A DNA stretch of 64,000 nucleotides, from assembly GCA_020632575.1 (NCBI GenBank), contig JACKFH010000001.1, positions 310,001 through 374,000 on the forward strand. The letters are read 5' to 3'. Source of the DNA: Candidatus Omnitrophota bacterium (GTDB lineage Bacteria; Hinthialibacterota; Hinthialibacteria; OLB16). The notes below the pieces were generated by a model. The model had not been told where the DNA came from and ran no database searches. It worked only from the letters and a program-made list of their open reading frames with translations. Positions 36,783 through 43,691 of this stretch are shown in pieces (position 1 is the stretch's first letter; the number at the start of each line of letters is the position of its first letter). The translations under genes and the position numbers were made by a program.

Positions 36783-36843
36783 TGGGAGCGGCATCTTGCC
36801 GCGAAGGGGGTCGGGAAGAATCGGGGCAAGGATGCCCCTCCCA
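36783..36843. repeat. REP-like palindrome (GCGGCATCTTGCCGC type)
   Basis: The gap between the twin esterase and the PIN/Phd pair holds GCGGCATCTTGCCGC and GGGGCAAGGATGCCCC, each a hairpin. The outer arms (TGGGAGCGGCATCTTGCC and GGCAAGGATGCCCCTCCCA) pair with each other with few mismatches. The two convergent genes end on either side, so it may also help terminate transcription. Confidence 0.75.
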
Positions 36844-36891
36844 CGGCGCACCAGGAAACCCGGCAAGCGATCTACCGTTTTCAATGGGCTG

Positions 36892-37284
36892 TTAGAATAA
36901 GGCCTTCACATATTTCTGTTCGAGGAGCGCTTGGTCGGCGGTGATCAGATGTAGGTCGAGTACTTCGGCTGTGGCGAGGATGATGTGATCCGCTGGATCC
37001 CCGGTGGCTAAATCGATCTCGCATGAGCGAATCGATATTTCAAGATTCAATGGCGCAATCCTCAGCGGGAGGATCGATAGCGTTCGCTCCACCCAATCTC
37101 TCAAATCCGATTCCAACGTGATCTTTCCCTTCATGGTGAGAACGCCAATCTCGCGAACGGAAATCGGTGATATCCAACAGTCGCTCGAAGTCGATTCCAT
37201 AATCGTTTTTGTTTGTTCAGTAATCCGATCCGAGCCGTACAGATACCAAATCCAAATGTGGGTGTCCAAGAGATACCCATTCAT
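36892..37284 (-). CDS. PIN-domain toxin of a Phd/PIN pair
   Basis: 130 residues. PIN fold with first acidic strand GYLLDTHIWIWYLYG, central ISPISVREIGVLTMKGKI, and DPADHIILATAEVLDLHLIT with TADQAL near the end. This is the VapC subgroup whose members start YLLDTHxWxW and pair with Phd/YefM antitoxins. Predicted magnesium-dependent RNase. The ATG at 37284 overlaps the antitoxin stop by four bases (ATGA). An ATG at 37299 is also open but lies further inside the antitoxin gene. Confidence 0.88.
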   Translation of the reverse strand: MNGYLLDTHIWIWYLYGSDRITEQTKTIMESTSSDCWISPISVREIGVLTMKGKITLESDLRDWVERTLSILPLRIAPLNLEISIRSCEIDLATGDPADHIILATAEVLDLHLITADQALLEQKYVKALF

Positions 37285-37517
37285 TTCAAAGATTCCCAAT
37301 CTTCCTCCTCGACCGGTCCCACGATATCCTCATGGATCTGGATCGAATCCCTCATGCATCCGAATCCGCTTTTCATGCCCCGAGGAGGGGGCGGAGGCAC
37401 GACCTGAGCGATCGGGACTCCCCTCTTGGTGATTAAGAGCGGTTCTCCTGTTCTGCGAATCTTTTCCAACTCGCTAAGACAGGTGGCCTTGAACTTTGAA
37501 ATCGTCATCGTTTCCAT
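37281..37517 (-). CDS. Phd/YefM-type antitoxin
   Basis: 78 residues. The first ~45 match the Phd/YefM fold (MTISKFKATCLSELEKIRRT, GEPLLITKRGVPIAQVV): a strand-helix-strand DNA-binding domain that normally represses its own operon. A run of five prolines and an acidic tail (HEDIVGPVEEEDWESLK) form the toxin-binding part. AT-rich DNA directly upstream (ACTTTAACCATAGTCACTGA with TGACTATGGTTAAAG-like direct copies, 37524-37552) contains a repeated CATAGTCA that could be the operator. Confidence 0.86.
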   Translation of the reverse strand: METMTISKFKATCLSELEKIRRTGEPLLITKRGVPIAQVVPPPPPRGMKSGFGCMRDSIQIHEDIVGPVEEEDWESLK

Positions 37518-37574
37518 GATTTTACTTTAACCATAGTCACTGACCATAGTCAAGAATTCTCCTTTGATCGGCCC

Positions 37575-38018
37575 TCAAATCCACCGCCTGACTCGATCGC
37601 AATACTGACGATAGCCCTCTCCAAACTTGTCCTTAAGCATGCCCTCCTCCATTTTGATGAACTTCTCTTGAATGAGGAATGCAAAGGTGGCAATGACCAG
37701 GAGCGGGGAAAAGGAGCCGAACAAGAGGGCGACCCCGAAAAGGATGGTCACCAAACCGAGATACATCGGGTTGCGCGAAAACCGGTAGGGGCCCTCAAGG
37801 ACTAATGCGGAGGACTCCTCGTACGGTTTGATGGTTGTTCCCGCATGTTTAAACAGGGATGCGGCCCATAGGATCCAACCCAACGCCAAAAGCAAGACGC
37901 CGATCCCGAGATAAGTCCAGGGAGGTTTTAGCCAAACAGCGATCGGGTAGTATAGATGGGCGAGCGCCATGGTGATCAGCGCCAGGAGGAAATAAACCGG
38001 TGGGAGCGGCCGTGCCAT
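37575..38018 (-). CDS. isoprenylcysteine-carboxyl-methyltransferase-like membrane protein
   Basis: 147 residues with four or five membrane helices. The ICMT/PEMT signature is clear: TIKPYEESSALVLEGPYRFS, RNPMYLGLVTILFGVALLFG, then EEGMLKDKFGEGYRQYCDRV, where the RNPxY and Y-x-Y-C region forms the S-adenosylmethionine site. Bacterial members methylate small molecules, lipids or unknown targets; the substrate here cannot be told. It is the last gene of a minus-strand unit with lemA (three bases upstream) and a membrane protein at 38702. Confidence 0.87.
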   Translation of the reverse strand: MARPLPPVYFLLALITMALAHLYYPIAVWLKPPWTYLGIGVLLLALGWILWAASLFKHAGTTIKPYEESSALVLEGPYRFSRNPMYLGLVTILFGVALLFGSFSPLLVIATFAFLIQEKFIKMEEGMLKDKFGEGYRQYCDRVRRWI

Positions 38019-38021
38019 TGC

Positions 38022-38601
38022 CTACTCCGCAGCTCCCTCGGGCGACAAATCGACTTTGGGCGCCTGTCTCACCGCGAAATCGCTGATCTCGAAATACTCT
38101 TCCTTCTGGAACCCGAAAGAGTTCGCGATCAGATTCGAGGGGAACGATTCGACCTTCGTGTTAAGTTCCCGGACATTCCCGTTGAAAAAACGTCGCGCCG
38201 CCTGGATCCGGTCTTCGGTGTTGACCAATTCATCCTGAAGTTCTCGAAAATTCTGGTCGGCCTTGAGGTCGGGATAACCCTCCGAGACCGCGAAGAGACG
38301 GCCCAGGACTCCCACCAGTTCGTTTTCCGATCGAGCCTGTTGCTCCGGCGTCCCTCGGTTGTGAGCGCAGACATTCCGTTAGTCGGGTGACCTCCTCGAG
38401 CAACTCCCTCTCATGCTTGGCATAAGCCTTCACTGTTTTCACCAGATTCGGAATCAAGTCGTAACGCCGCTGGAGTTCCGTGTCGATTCCGGACCAGGAT
38501 TCGCGCACCTGATTACGCATTCGGACCAGACCGTTGTAAGTGGCGGCGATGAAGAGGAGGAGGACGAAGAGGACGCCTCCAACGATATAAATGAGTTCCA
38601 C
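38022..38601 (-). CDS. lemA: LemA family protein (one frameshift near 38376)
   Basis: The N-terminal frame has a single membrane anchor and LemA core (IYIVGGVLFVLLLFIAATYN, WSGIDTELQRRYDLIPNLVK, AKHERELLEEVTRLT). The C-terminal frame continues PEQQARSENELVGVLGRLFA, SEGYPDLKADQNFRELQDEL, NTEDRIQAARRFFNGNVREL, FPSNLIANSFGFQKEEYFEI. Removing one base of the CC at 38376-38377 gives RLTNVCAHNRGTPEQQARSE and a 192-residue protein of normal LemA length. The start is a GTG with GGAGG nine bases upstream. LemA proteins are membrane-anchored helical bundles of unknown biochemical role, usually beside a membrane protein or TPM-domain protein, as here. Confidence 0.88.
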
Positions 38602-38651
38602 TTGGTTTGGCCTCCTAACTTCTGCCGCATGTCTACAACTCTCCGAAACCT

Positions 38652-38698
38652 CTCCCCCTAACCCCCTCCCCGCAGGGCGGGGTGGGGGCTAGGGGGAG
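38652..38698. repeat. G/C-rich inverted repeat (CTCCCCCTAACCCCC type)
   Basis: Two 22-base arms (38652-38673 and 38677-38698) pair at 20 of 22 positions around a three-base loop. The element lies four bases after the stop of the gene ending at 38702, between it and lemA. No U-tract follows, so it is more likely a dispersed repeat that may stabilise or attenuate the transcript than a standard terminator. Confidence 0.8.
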
Positions 38699-38701
38699 GG
38701 G

Positions 38702-39382
38702 TTAATCCCGAAACAAATACTCCGGGAGCAGTTTACGGAGGGTTACCATCTGCTTCAACCGTTTCTCCACCTCCTCGGGAGTCAGCCGAGAGCCGAAGCC
38801 CATCGCAAGGCAGGAGCCCTCGATTTCTAGGGAGAGATCGGGGTGCTTCAGGAGGTATTCCATCATCCGCGTGTGGCAGAAGTCATAGGCGAATTTCTTA
38901 TCCTTCGATTTCACCACAAAAGCCTTCGAGAATTCGATCGACTCGAAATCGATATCGTCGAAGCCGATGAACTGTCCGAGTTTTGAGAAGAATCCTTCGG
39001 GATAGATCAGAAGCTCGGGAAAGCTTTTGCGCATCTCCAGAATGAAGTAACTGAAACGATGGTGATGAGTCTGTCGCCTCCCCTTCGAGTCGGTGGAATA
39101 GGTTTCGTAATGATAGTCGAAACAGTGGAGAGGGAACCCTTCGAGTTCGCCCTCGAGGATATTTTGAGCGTAGCGATTGCTCCCCGTGCTCAACTTGTTC
39201 AGAAAATTGTAGCGGGTGGGAATGCCGTAATCTTTCCCAACCCGGTAAGCGAATCCCAGATCCGACGCCAGCCTTTGAAAGGCCTCTCGACGCTTCTTCT
39301 CGTGTAGATACCCGAGGATGGCGAGTCCGACAATGACCGCAATGATTCCGATGATGAAGAAGTAGGGGAAGAACGCCTCCAT
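38702..39382 (-). CDS. membrane-anchored hypothetical protein (first gene of the LemA operon)
   Basis: 226 residues: one N-terminal membrane helix (FFPYFFIIGIIAVIVGLAIL), a short basic stretch (HEKKRREAFQRLASDLGF), then a cytoplasmic mixed alpha/beta domain with FPLHCFDYHYETYSTDSKGR, RRQTHHHRFSYFILEM and DFCHTRMMEYLLKHPDLSLE. The layout recalls DUF3137-like proteins often found beside LemA, but I could not assign the family firmly. The gene leads the unit 38702, lemA, ICMT. A hairpin separates it from lemA. Confidence 0.65.
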   Translation of the reverse strand: MEAFFPYFFIIGIIAVIVGLAILGYLHEKKRREAFQRLASDLGFAYRVGKDYGIPTRYNFLNKLSTGSNRYAQNILEGELEGFPLHCFDYHYETYSTDSKGRRQTHHHRFSYFILEMRKSFPELLIYPEGFFSKLGQFIGFDDIDFESIEFSKAFVVKSKDKKFAYDFCHTRMMEYLLKHPDLSLEIEGSCLAMGFGSRLTPEEVEKRLKQMVTLRKLLPEYLFRD

Positions 39383-39505
39383 GGCTCCGAATTCTAGGGC
39401 GAATAGTTAAGCGAAGAAACCGGCCTCTTTTTTCGCATAGAAAAATTCGCTCAAACCGCTATCCTCGTATACCGTGACCAGAACAGGCACGGGAGGGAAT
39501 CCATC

Positions 39506-41242
39506 ATGGTTCATCGCCGGCAATTCATGCAGGGCTTGGCCGCGTCCGCTGGAGTGTTTTTTGGCGGATCCGCATTCGCCAACCTTGAAGATCTGGAGAA
39601 GTATTCCGTGAGAATCGATTGGAACAAAGTCAGAGACCGCAACCAGAACCGTTCCACAGTGGCCGCGCTCGATGGGATGGTCTGCACCAGCCAACCGCTC
39701 GCCTCCATGGCTGGCATCGACATTCTGAAGTCGGGTGGCAACGCCATCGACGCGGCCATCGCGGCGAACGCGGTTTTGGGTGTGGTCGAGCCGATGAACT
39801 GCGGGATCGGTGGGGACCTCTTCGCGATTTGTTGGATTGAGAAAGAACAGAAACTTTTCGGCCTCAACGCCAGCGGACGGTCGCCATACAACTGGAATCT
39901 CCGGGATGCGCTCGACATGGGGTTCGAGTATCTCCCCGCGTATTCGCCTCTGGCTTGGAATGTCCCGGGTTGTGTCAGCGGATGGGAGGCTCTCAACACA
40001 AAATTCGGAAAGAAGGGATTCCAGGAGATTCTTGCTCCGGCGATTCACTACGCCACCGAGGGATTCCCGCTTTCCCCCATCATCGCCGGAGGATGGGATT
40101 TTACCGCGGCGGAACACCCGACTCTCGCCGAGACATTTATGCCGATGGGGCATGCTCCGGGTTTTGGTGAGGTTTTTAAGATCCCCGATTTCGCCAAGAC
40201 GCTTCAGCTGATCGCCAAGGAAGGACCGGGCGTTTTCTATCATGGCGAAATCGCGGATCGCATCGTCAAGTTTTCCGAGGCCAACGGCGGGAAATTCACC
40301 AAGAAGGATTTCGAAGACCACGAGGCGAACTGGGTCGATCCGGTGTCGACCAATTACCGAGGTTATGACGTCTGGGAGATTCCTCCCAATGGCCAGGGGA
40401 TCGCGGTTCTCCAGATTCTGAACATGCTCGAGACCTTTGACATTGGATCGATGGCGCCCAATTCGCCGGAACAACTTCACCTCTTCCTCGAAGCCAAGAA
40501 ACTCGCCTTCGAGGACCGCGCTGTCTATTACGCCGACATGGATTTCGCTCCGGTTCCCCTGGATCAATTGATCTCCAAGGAATACGGGAAAGAACGAGCG
40601 AAGAAGATCAACCCGAATCAGGCTTCGCGGAAGGTGGTCGCCGGCAATCTTCCGAGAGGAGGTGACACCATCTACCTGACTGCGGCCGATTCGGAGGGGA
40701 ACATGATTTCGTTCATCCAAAGCCTCTATCATGGTTGGGGGTCGCATATTGTTCCGGATCACCTTGGGTTCCCGATTCAAAACCGTGGGTTGATGTTCGC
40801 CCTGGATCCGAATCACTTCAACAAACTGGAACCGCATAAACGTCCCTTCCACACCATTATCCCCGCCTTTGTCACCAAAGAGGGTCAACCCATTTTCTCC
40901 TTCGGTGTCATGGGCGGCGATTTTCAACCTCAGGGACATTCGCAAGTGCTGATGAATCTGATCGATTTCGGGATGTCACCCCAACAAGCGGGAGAACAAC
41001 CGCGAGTCGAACACAATGGCAGTTCCACTCCGATGGGGAAAAAGATGGTCGATGGCGGAACCATCAAATTCGAACTCGGATTTCCGGACTCGACTAAACT
41101 CGCCTTGGCGGAGAAGGGCCATCGCATTCAACCCGGCGCCGGGATGTTCGGTGGATACCAGGGAATCTGGCGCGAAGAGGATCCTAGACGCTATTTTGGG
41201 GGGACCGATCCGAGAAAGGATGGGTGCGCGATCGGGTGGTGA
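39506..41242 (+). CDS. ggt: gamma-glutamyltransferase (gamma-glutamyltranspeptidase)
   Basis: 578 residues, an N-terminal-nucleophile hydrolase that cleaves gamma-glutamyl bonds such as that of glutathione, active outside the cytoplasm. A possible twin-arginine leader (HRRQFMQGLAASAGVFFGGS) precedes the family signature (AALDGMVCTSQPLASMAGID, SGGNAIDAAIAANAVLGVVE, MNCGIGGDLFAI). Autocleavage is expected before T388 in RGGDTIYLTAADSEGNMIS, which would become the N-terminus of the small subunit. HTIIPAFVTKEGQPIFSFGV and MGGDFQPQGHSQVLMNLIDF follow, as in the family. The start has GGGAGGG about 7 bases upstream. It is a lone gene, separated from the next by a long inverted repeat. Confidence 0.92.
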   Translation: MVHRRQFMQGLAASAGVFFGGSAFANLEDLEKYSVRIDWNKVRDRNQNRSTVAALDGMVCTSQPLASMAGIDILKSGGNAIDAAIAANAVLGVVEPMNCGIGGDLFAICWIEKEQKLFGLNASGRSPYNWNLRDALDMGFEYLPAYSPLAWNVPGCVSGWEALNTKFGKKGFQEILAPAIHYATEGFPLSPIIAGGWDFTAAEHPTLAETFMPMGHAPGFGEVFKIPDFAKTLQLIAKEGPGVFYHGEIADRIVKFSEANGGKFTKKDFEDHEANWVDPVSTNYRGYDVWEIPPNGQGIAVLQILNMLETFDIGSMAPNSPEQLHLFLEAKKLAFEDRAVYYADMDFAPVPLDQLISKEYGKERAKKINPNQASRKVVAGNLPRGGDTIYLTAADSEGNMISFIQSLYHGWGSHIVPDHLGFPIQNRGLMFALDPNHFNKLEPHKRPFHTIIPAFVTKEGQPIFSFGVMGGDFQPQGHSQVLMNLIDFGMSPQQAGEQPRVEHNGSSTPMGKKMVDGGTIKFELGFPDSTKLALAEKGHRIQPGAGMFGGYQGIWREEDPRRYFGGTDPRKDGCAIGW

Positions 41243-41246
41243 AAAA

Positions 41247-41360
41247 TTGAATCATGGAATTCCTTGGAACGCTTGGAAGGCGTGGAAGAACCAAAATCGA
41301 AGATTTTGGCGGGGTTTTTTTCCATGCTTTCCATCACGTCCACGGAATTCCACGATTCAA
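41247..41360. repeat. composite inverted repeat with nested hairpin
   Basis: The 44-base arms 41247-41290 and 41317-41360 (TTGAATCATGGAATTCC ... GGAATTCCACGATTCAA) are imperfect reverse complements and contain purine-rich TTGGAA/GTGGAA units. Between them is a perfect 8-bp stem CCAAAATC GAA GATTTTGG (41291-41309). The whole lies between the ggt stop and the sulfatase start. No transposase is attached, so it is a non-autonomous or REP-type element. Confidence 0.75.
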
Positions 41361-41379
41361 AATCGAAGGGACGGCTTCC

Positions 41380-42981
41380 ATGAAAACAATCAACCTCGCT
41401 TTTGTCATCTCTATTCTGCTCCTTCATGTCGCAGCACTACATGCCACCCAACCCAACATCGTCATCATTCTGGCCGATGACATGGGGTATTCGGACATCG
41501 GTTGCTACGGAAGCGAGATCGAGACGCCGAATCTCGATCGTCTGGCTGAGAATGGTCTCCGATTTACACAGTTCTATAACACCTCTCGGTGCTGCCCGAC
41601 TCGAGCCTCGCTGTTGACCGGTCTGTACTCCCACCAAGCGGGGATCGGCAATATGGTGGGCGACGATGGTCATCCCTCTTACCGAGGATTCCTCACCGCG
41701 GACTGTGTCACGATCGCGGAGGTCTTGAAGGAAGCGGGATACGCCACGCTAATGAGCGGCAAATGGCATGTCGGCGAGGAGCGTCCGCATTGGCCCATCG
41801 ATCGGGGGTTCGATCAATACTACGGTCTCATCTCGGGGGCGATGAACTATTTCGATTTGAGGCTCGGCAAACAGAAAGGCCTTATCCGAAACTTCGCCGA
41901 CAACGAACAACGAATCGTCCCGCATGGCGATGGTTTCTACACGACAGACGCGTTTTCGGAACGCGCTATTGGGATGCTGGATTCAGTGAAAGAGGACCAG
42001 CCTTTCTTTCTTTACCTTGCCTACAACGCTCCCCATTGGCCCCTCCATGCTCCGGAGGAAGCGATCCAGGAATACCAAGGGAAATACATGAAGGGCTGGG
42101 AGCCTCTCCGAAAAAAACGACTCGAGAAGATGCGACAACTCGGTGTGATCGATTCGAGTTGGGAAATCTCCGAGCCCGATGAGGAGGTCGCCGATTGGGC
42201 CTCCCTCTCGGATGAGATGAAGGCCACGATGGATCGAAAGATGGCGGTCTATGCCGCGCAGATTCACCTGATGGACGCCGGAATAGGTCGAGTCATTGAA
42301 AAGATTCGAGGGATGGGGAGACTCGATAACACCCTCCTTCTCTTCCTCGCGGATAATGGCGGATGCCATGAAGGCGGCCCGCTTGGGAGAAATTTTCGTG
42401 AGGACCTGACCGGACCGATCGGTTCGGCGAACTCCTTTCACAGTTATGGTCGATCCTGGGCCAATGTGAGCAACACGCCCTTTCGCATGTACAAGCACTG
42501 GGTTCACGAGGGCGGCATCTCCTCCCCCCTGATCGCCCACTGGCCTTCGGTCATCCAAGAGGGCGGGAAGCTCACGGGTGAGGTCGGCCACCTGATCGAT
42601 CTGATGGCCACCTGTGTCGACATCGCAGGCGCCACGTATCCCGAAACCTATAACGGAAGTGCGATCGAACCGCTGGAGGGCAAGTCGTTGGCGCCGGTCT
42701 TTCGCGGAGAAGGTCGCGAGGGACATGAGGCTCTTTTCTGGGAGCATTCGGGAAATCGAGCCGTTCGGAAGGGAGATTGGAAACTGGTCTCCAAAGACTC
42801 AGGCAAGTGGGAGCTCTACGACCTGAAGTCGGATCGCACCGAACTGCACGATCTCTCGGAAGAACATCCAGACACTGTTAAAGAACTCGATGGCCTCTAT
42901 CAGGGTTGGGCCAAGAAGGTGGGGGCATTGACTCCAAAGGAATTGGCGGAAGTGAGGCGGGAGAATCGAGAGAAAGGGTGA
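41380..42981 (+). CDS. secreted type I sulfatase
   Basis: 533 residues of the formylglycine-dependent arylsulfatase family. Signal peptide (MKTINLAFVISILLLHVAALHA), metal-binding start NIVIILADDMGYSDIGCYGS, and the modification site SRCCPTRASLLTG, in which C71 fits the C-x-P-x-R rule for conversion to formylglycine by a maturase (not in this window). Further landmarks: SGKWHVGEERPHWPIDRGFD, FLYLAYNAPHWPLHAPE, LLLFLADNGGCHEGGP and AVRKGDWKLVSKDSGKWELY. Expected to release sulfate from polysaccharides or other sulfate esters; the substrate class is not evident. The longer open frame to 41254 runs through the inverted repeat and was rejected. Confidence 0.94.
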   Translation: MKTINLAFVISILLLHVAALHATQPNIVIILADDMGYSDIGCYGSEIETPNLDRLAENGLRFTQFYNTSRCCPTRASLLTGLYSHQAGIGNMVGDDGHPSYRGFLTADCVTIAEVLKEAGYATLMSGKWHVGEERPHWPIDRGFDQYYGLISGAMNYFDLRLGKQKGLIRNFADNEQRIVPHGDGFYTTDAFSERAIGMLDSVKEDQPFFLYLAYNAPHWPLHAPEEAIQEYQGKYMKGWEPLRKKRLEKMRQLGVIDSSWEISEPDEEVADWASLSDEMKATMDRKMAVYAAQIHLMDAGIGRVIEKIRGMGRLDNTLLLFLADNGGCHEGGPLGRNFREDLTGPIGSANSFHSYGRSWANVSNTPFRMYKHWVHEGGISSPLIAHWPSVIQEGGKLTGEVGHLIDLMATCVDIAGATYPETYNGSAIEPLEGKSLAPVFRGEGREGHEALFWEHSGNRAVRKGDWKLVSKDSGKWELYDLKSDRTELHDLSEEHPDTVKELDGLYQGWAKKVGALTPKELAEVRRENREKG

Positions 42982-42989
42982 TGGAATGA

Positions 42990-43478
42990 ATGACTTCGAT
43001 TTACATTGAGACTTCAATTCCCAGTTATTTGGCCGCACAAACAAGTTCGGATTTGGTCATTGCCGGCCACCAGGCTATCACTCGGAAATGGTGGCCAATG
43101 GCTAGCAAAAATTTCGATTGTTTTGTCTCCGAAGCCGTCATTTCCGAAGTATCTCGGGGAGACCCCGATGCGTCAAAGCGCAGGATGGAATGCATCCAAA
43201 ACATTGAAATCTTGGCATATTCGGAAGAGATTGAGTCACTGATTCGGACCTATAGCGAGAGTCTTGGACTAACAGGGGCGGCCATTGCGGACTTGCCCCA
43301 CTTCGCGTATGCGGTAGGCTACGGTATGGACTATATGGCCACTTGGAATTGTCGGCATATCGCCAATGGAAATGTCATCCGTCGCCTAATGGAAGTAAAC
43401 CGACAAATCGGACGGGACACACCTGTAATCGTAACCCCTGAGGAGTTGCCGGTGATCGATGTGGGAGGATCGGTATGA
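42990..43478 (+). CDS. PIN-domain protein, VapC-like toxin
   Basis: 162 residues. PIN fold of the subgroup that opens IYIETSIPSYLAAQ (Glu in place of the usual Asp), with VSEAVISEVSRGDPDASKRR in the middle and DLPHFAYAVGYGMDYMATWN then CRHIAN near the end. Predicted metal-dependent RNase. The gene starts eight bases after the sulfatase stop, and its own stop overlaps the next start by four bases (ATGA), so it is followed rather than preceded by its likely antitoxin, the reverse of the common order. Confidence 0.83.
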   Translation: MTSIYIETSIPSYLAAQTSSDLVIAGHQAITRKWWPMASKNFDCFVSEAVISEVSRGDPDASKRRMECIQNIEILAYSEEIESLIRTYSESLGLTGAAIADLPHFAYAVGYGMDYMATWNCRHIANGNVIRRLMEVNRQIGRDTPVIVTPEELPVIDVGGSV

Positions 43479-43663
43479 AAGACCTAATCATTGATGAGAT
43501 CTACGAAGCGCGCCGTCAGATCCTTGAGGAGTGTGACAACGATCTAGATCGGTTCATCGAAAAGTTGAAAACCGCCGACCGCGAGTCGCCTCGGAAGCAT
43601 GTGAATCTCGAGGAAGTTCGGGAGAGGGCAAAGATTTCAAAGTCGCCAAGAAGGGAATCCTGA
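43475..43663 (+). CDS. small putative antitoxin paired with the PIN gene
   Basis: 62 residues, charged, no membrane or signal segment. KDLIIDEIYEARRQILEECD followed by LDRFIEKLKTADRESPRKHV resembles small proteins (DxIxxEVRxxR start) found directly after PIN genes of the IYIETSI type. The four-base overlap with the PIN stop implies coupled translation. No clear DNA-binding motif; assigned as antitoxin by context and length. Confidence 0.65.
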   Translation: MKDLIIDEIYEARRQILEECDNDLDRFIEKLKTADRESPRKHVNLEEVRERAKISKSPRRES

Positions 43664-43691
43664 CAGAGGGATTAAAATTTCACAGGAGATA

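Noticed and set aside
39407..40945. 512-codon minus-strand frame opposite ggt
   Set aside because: Antisense shadow; ggt motifs are complete on the plus strand.
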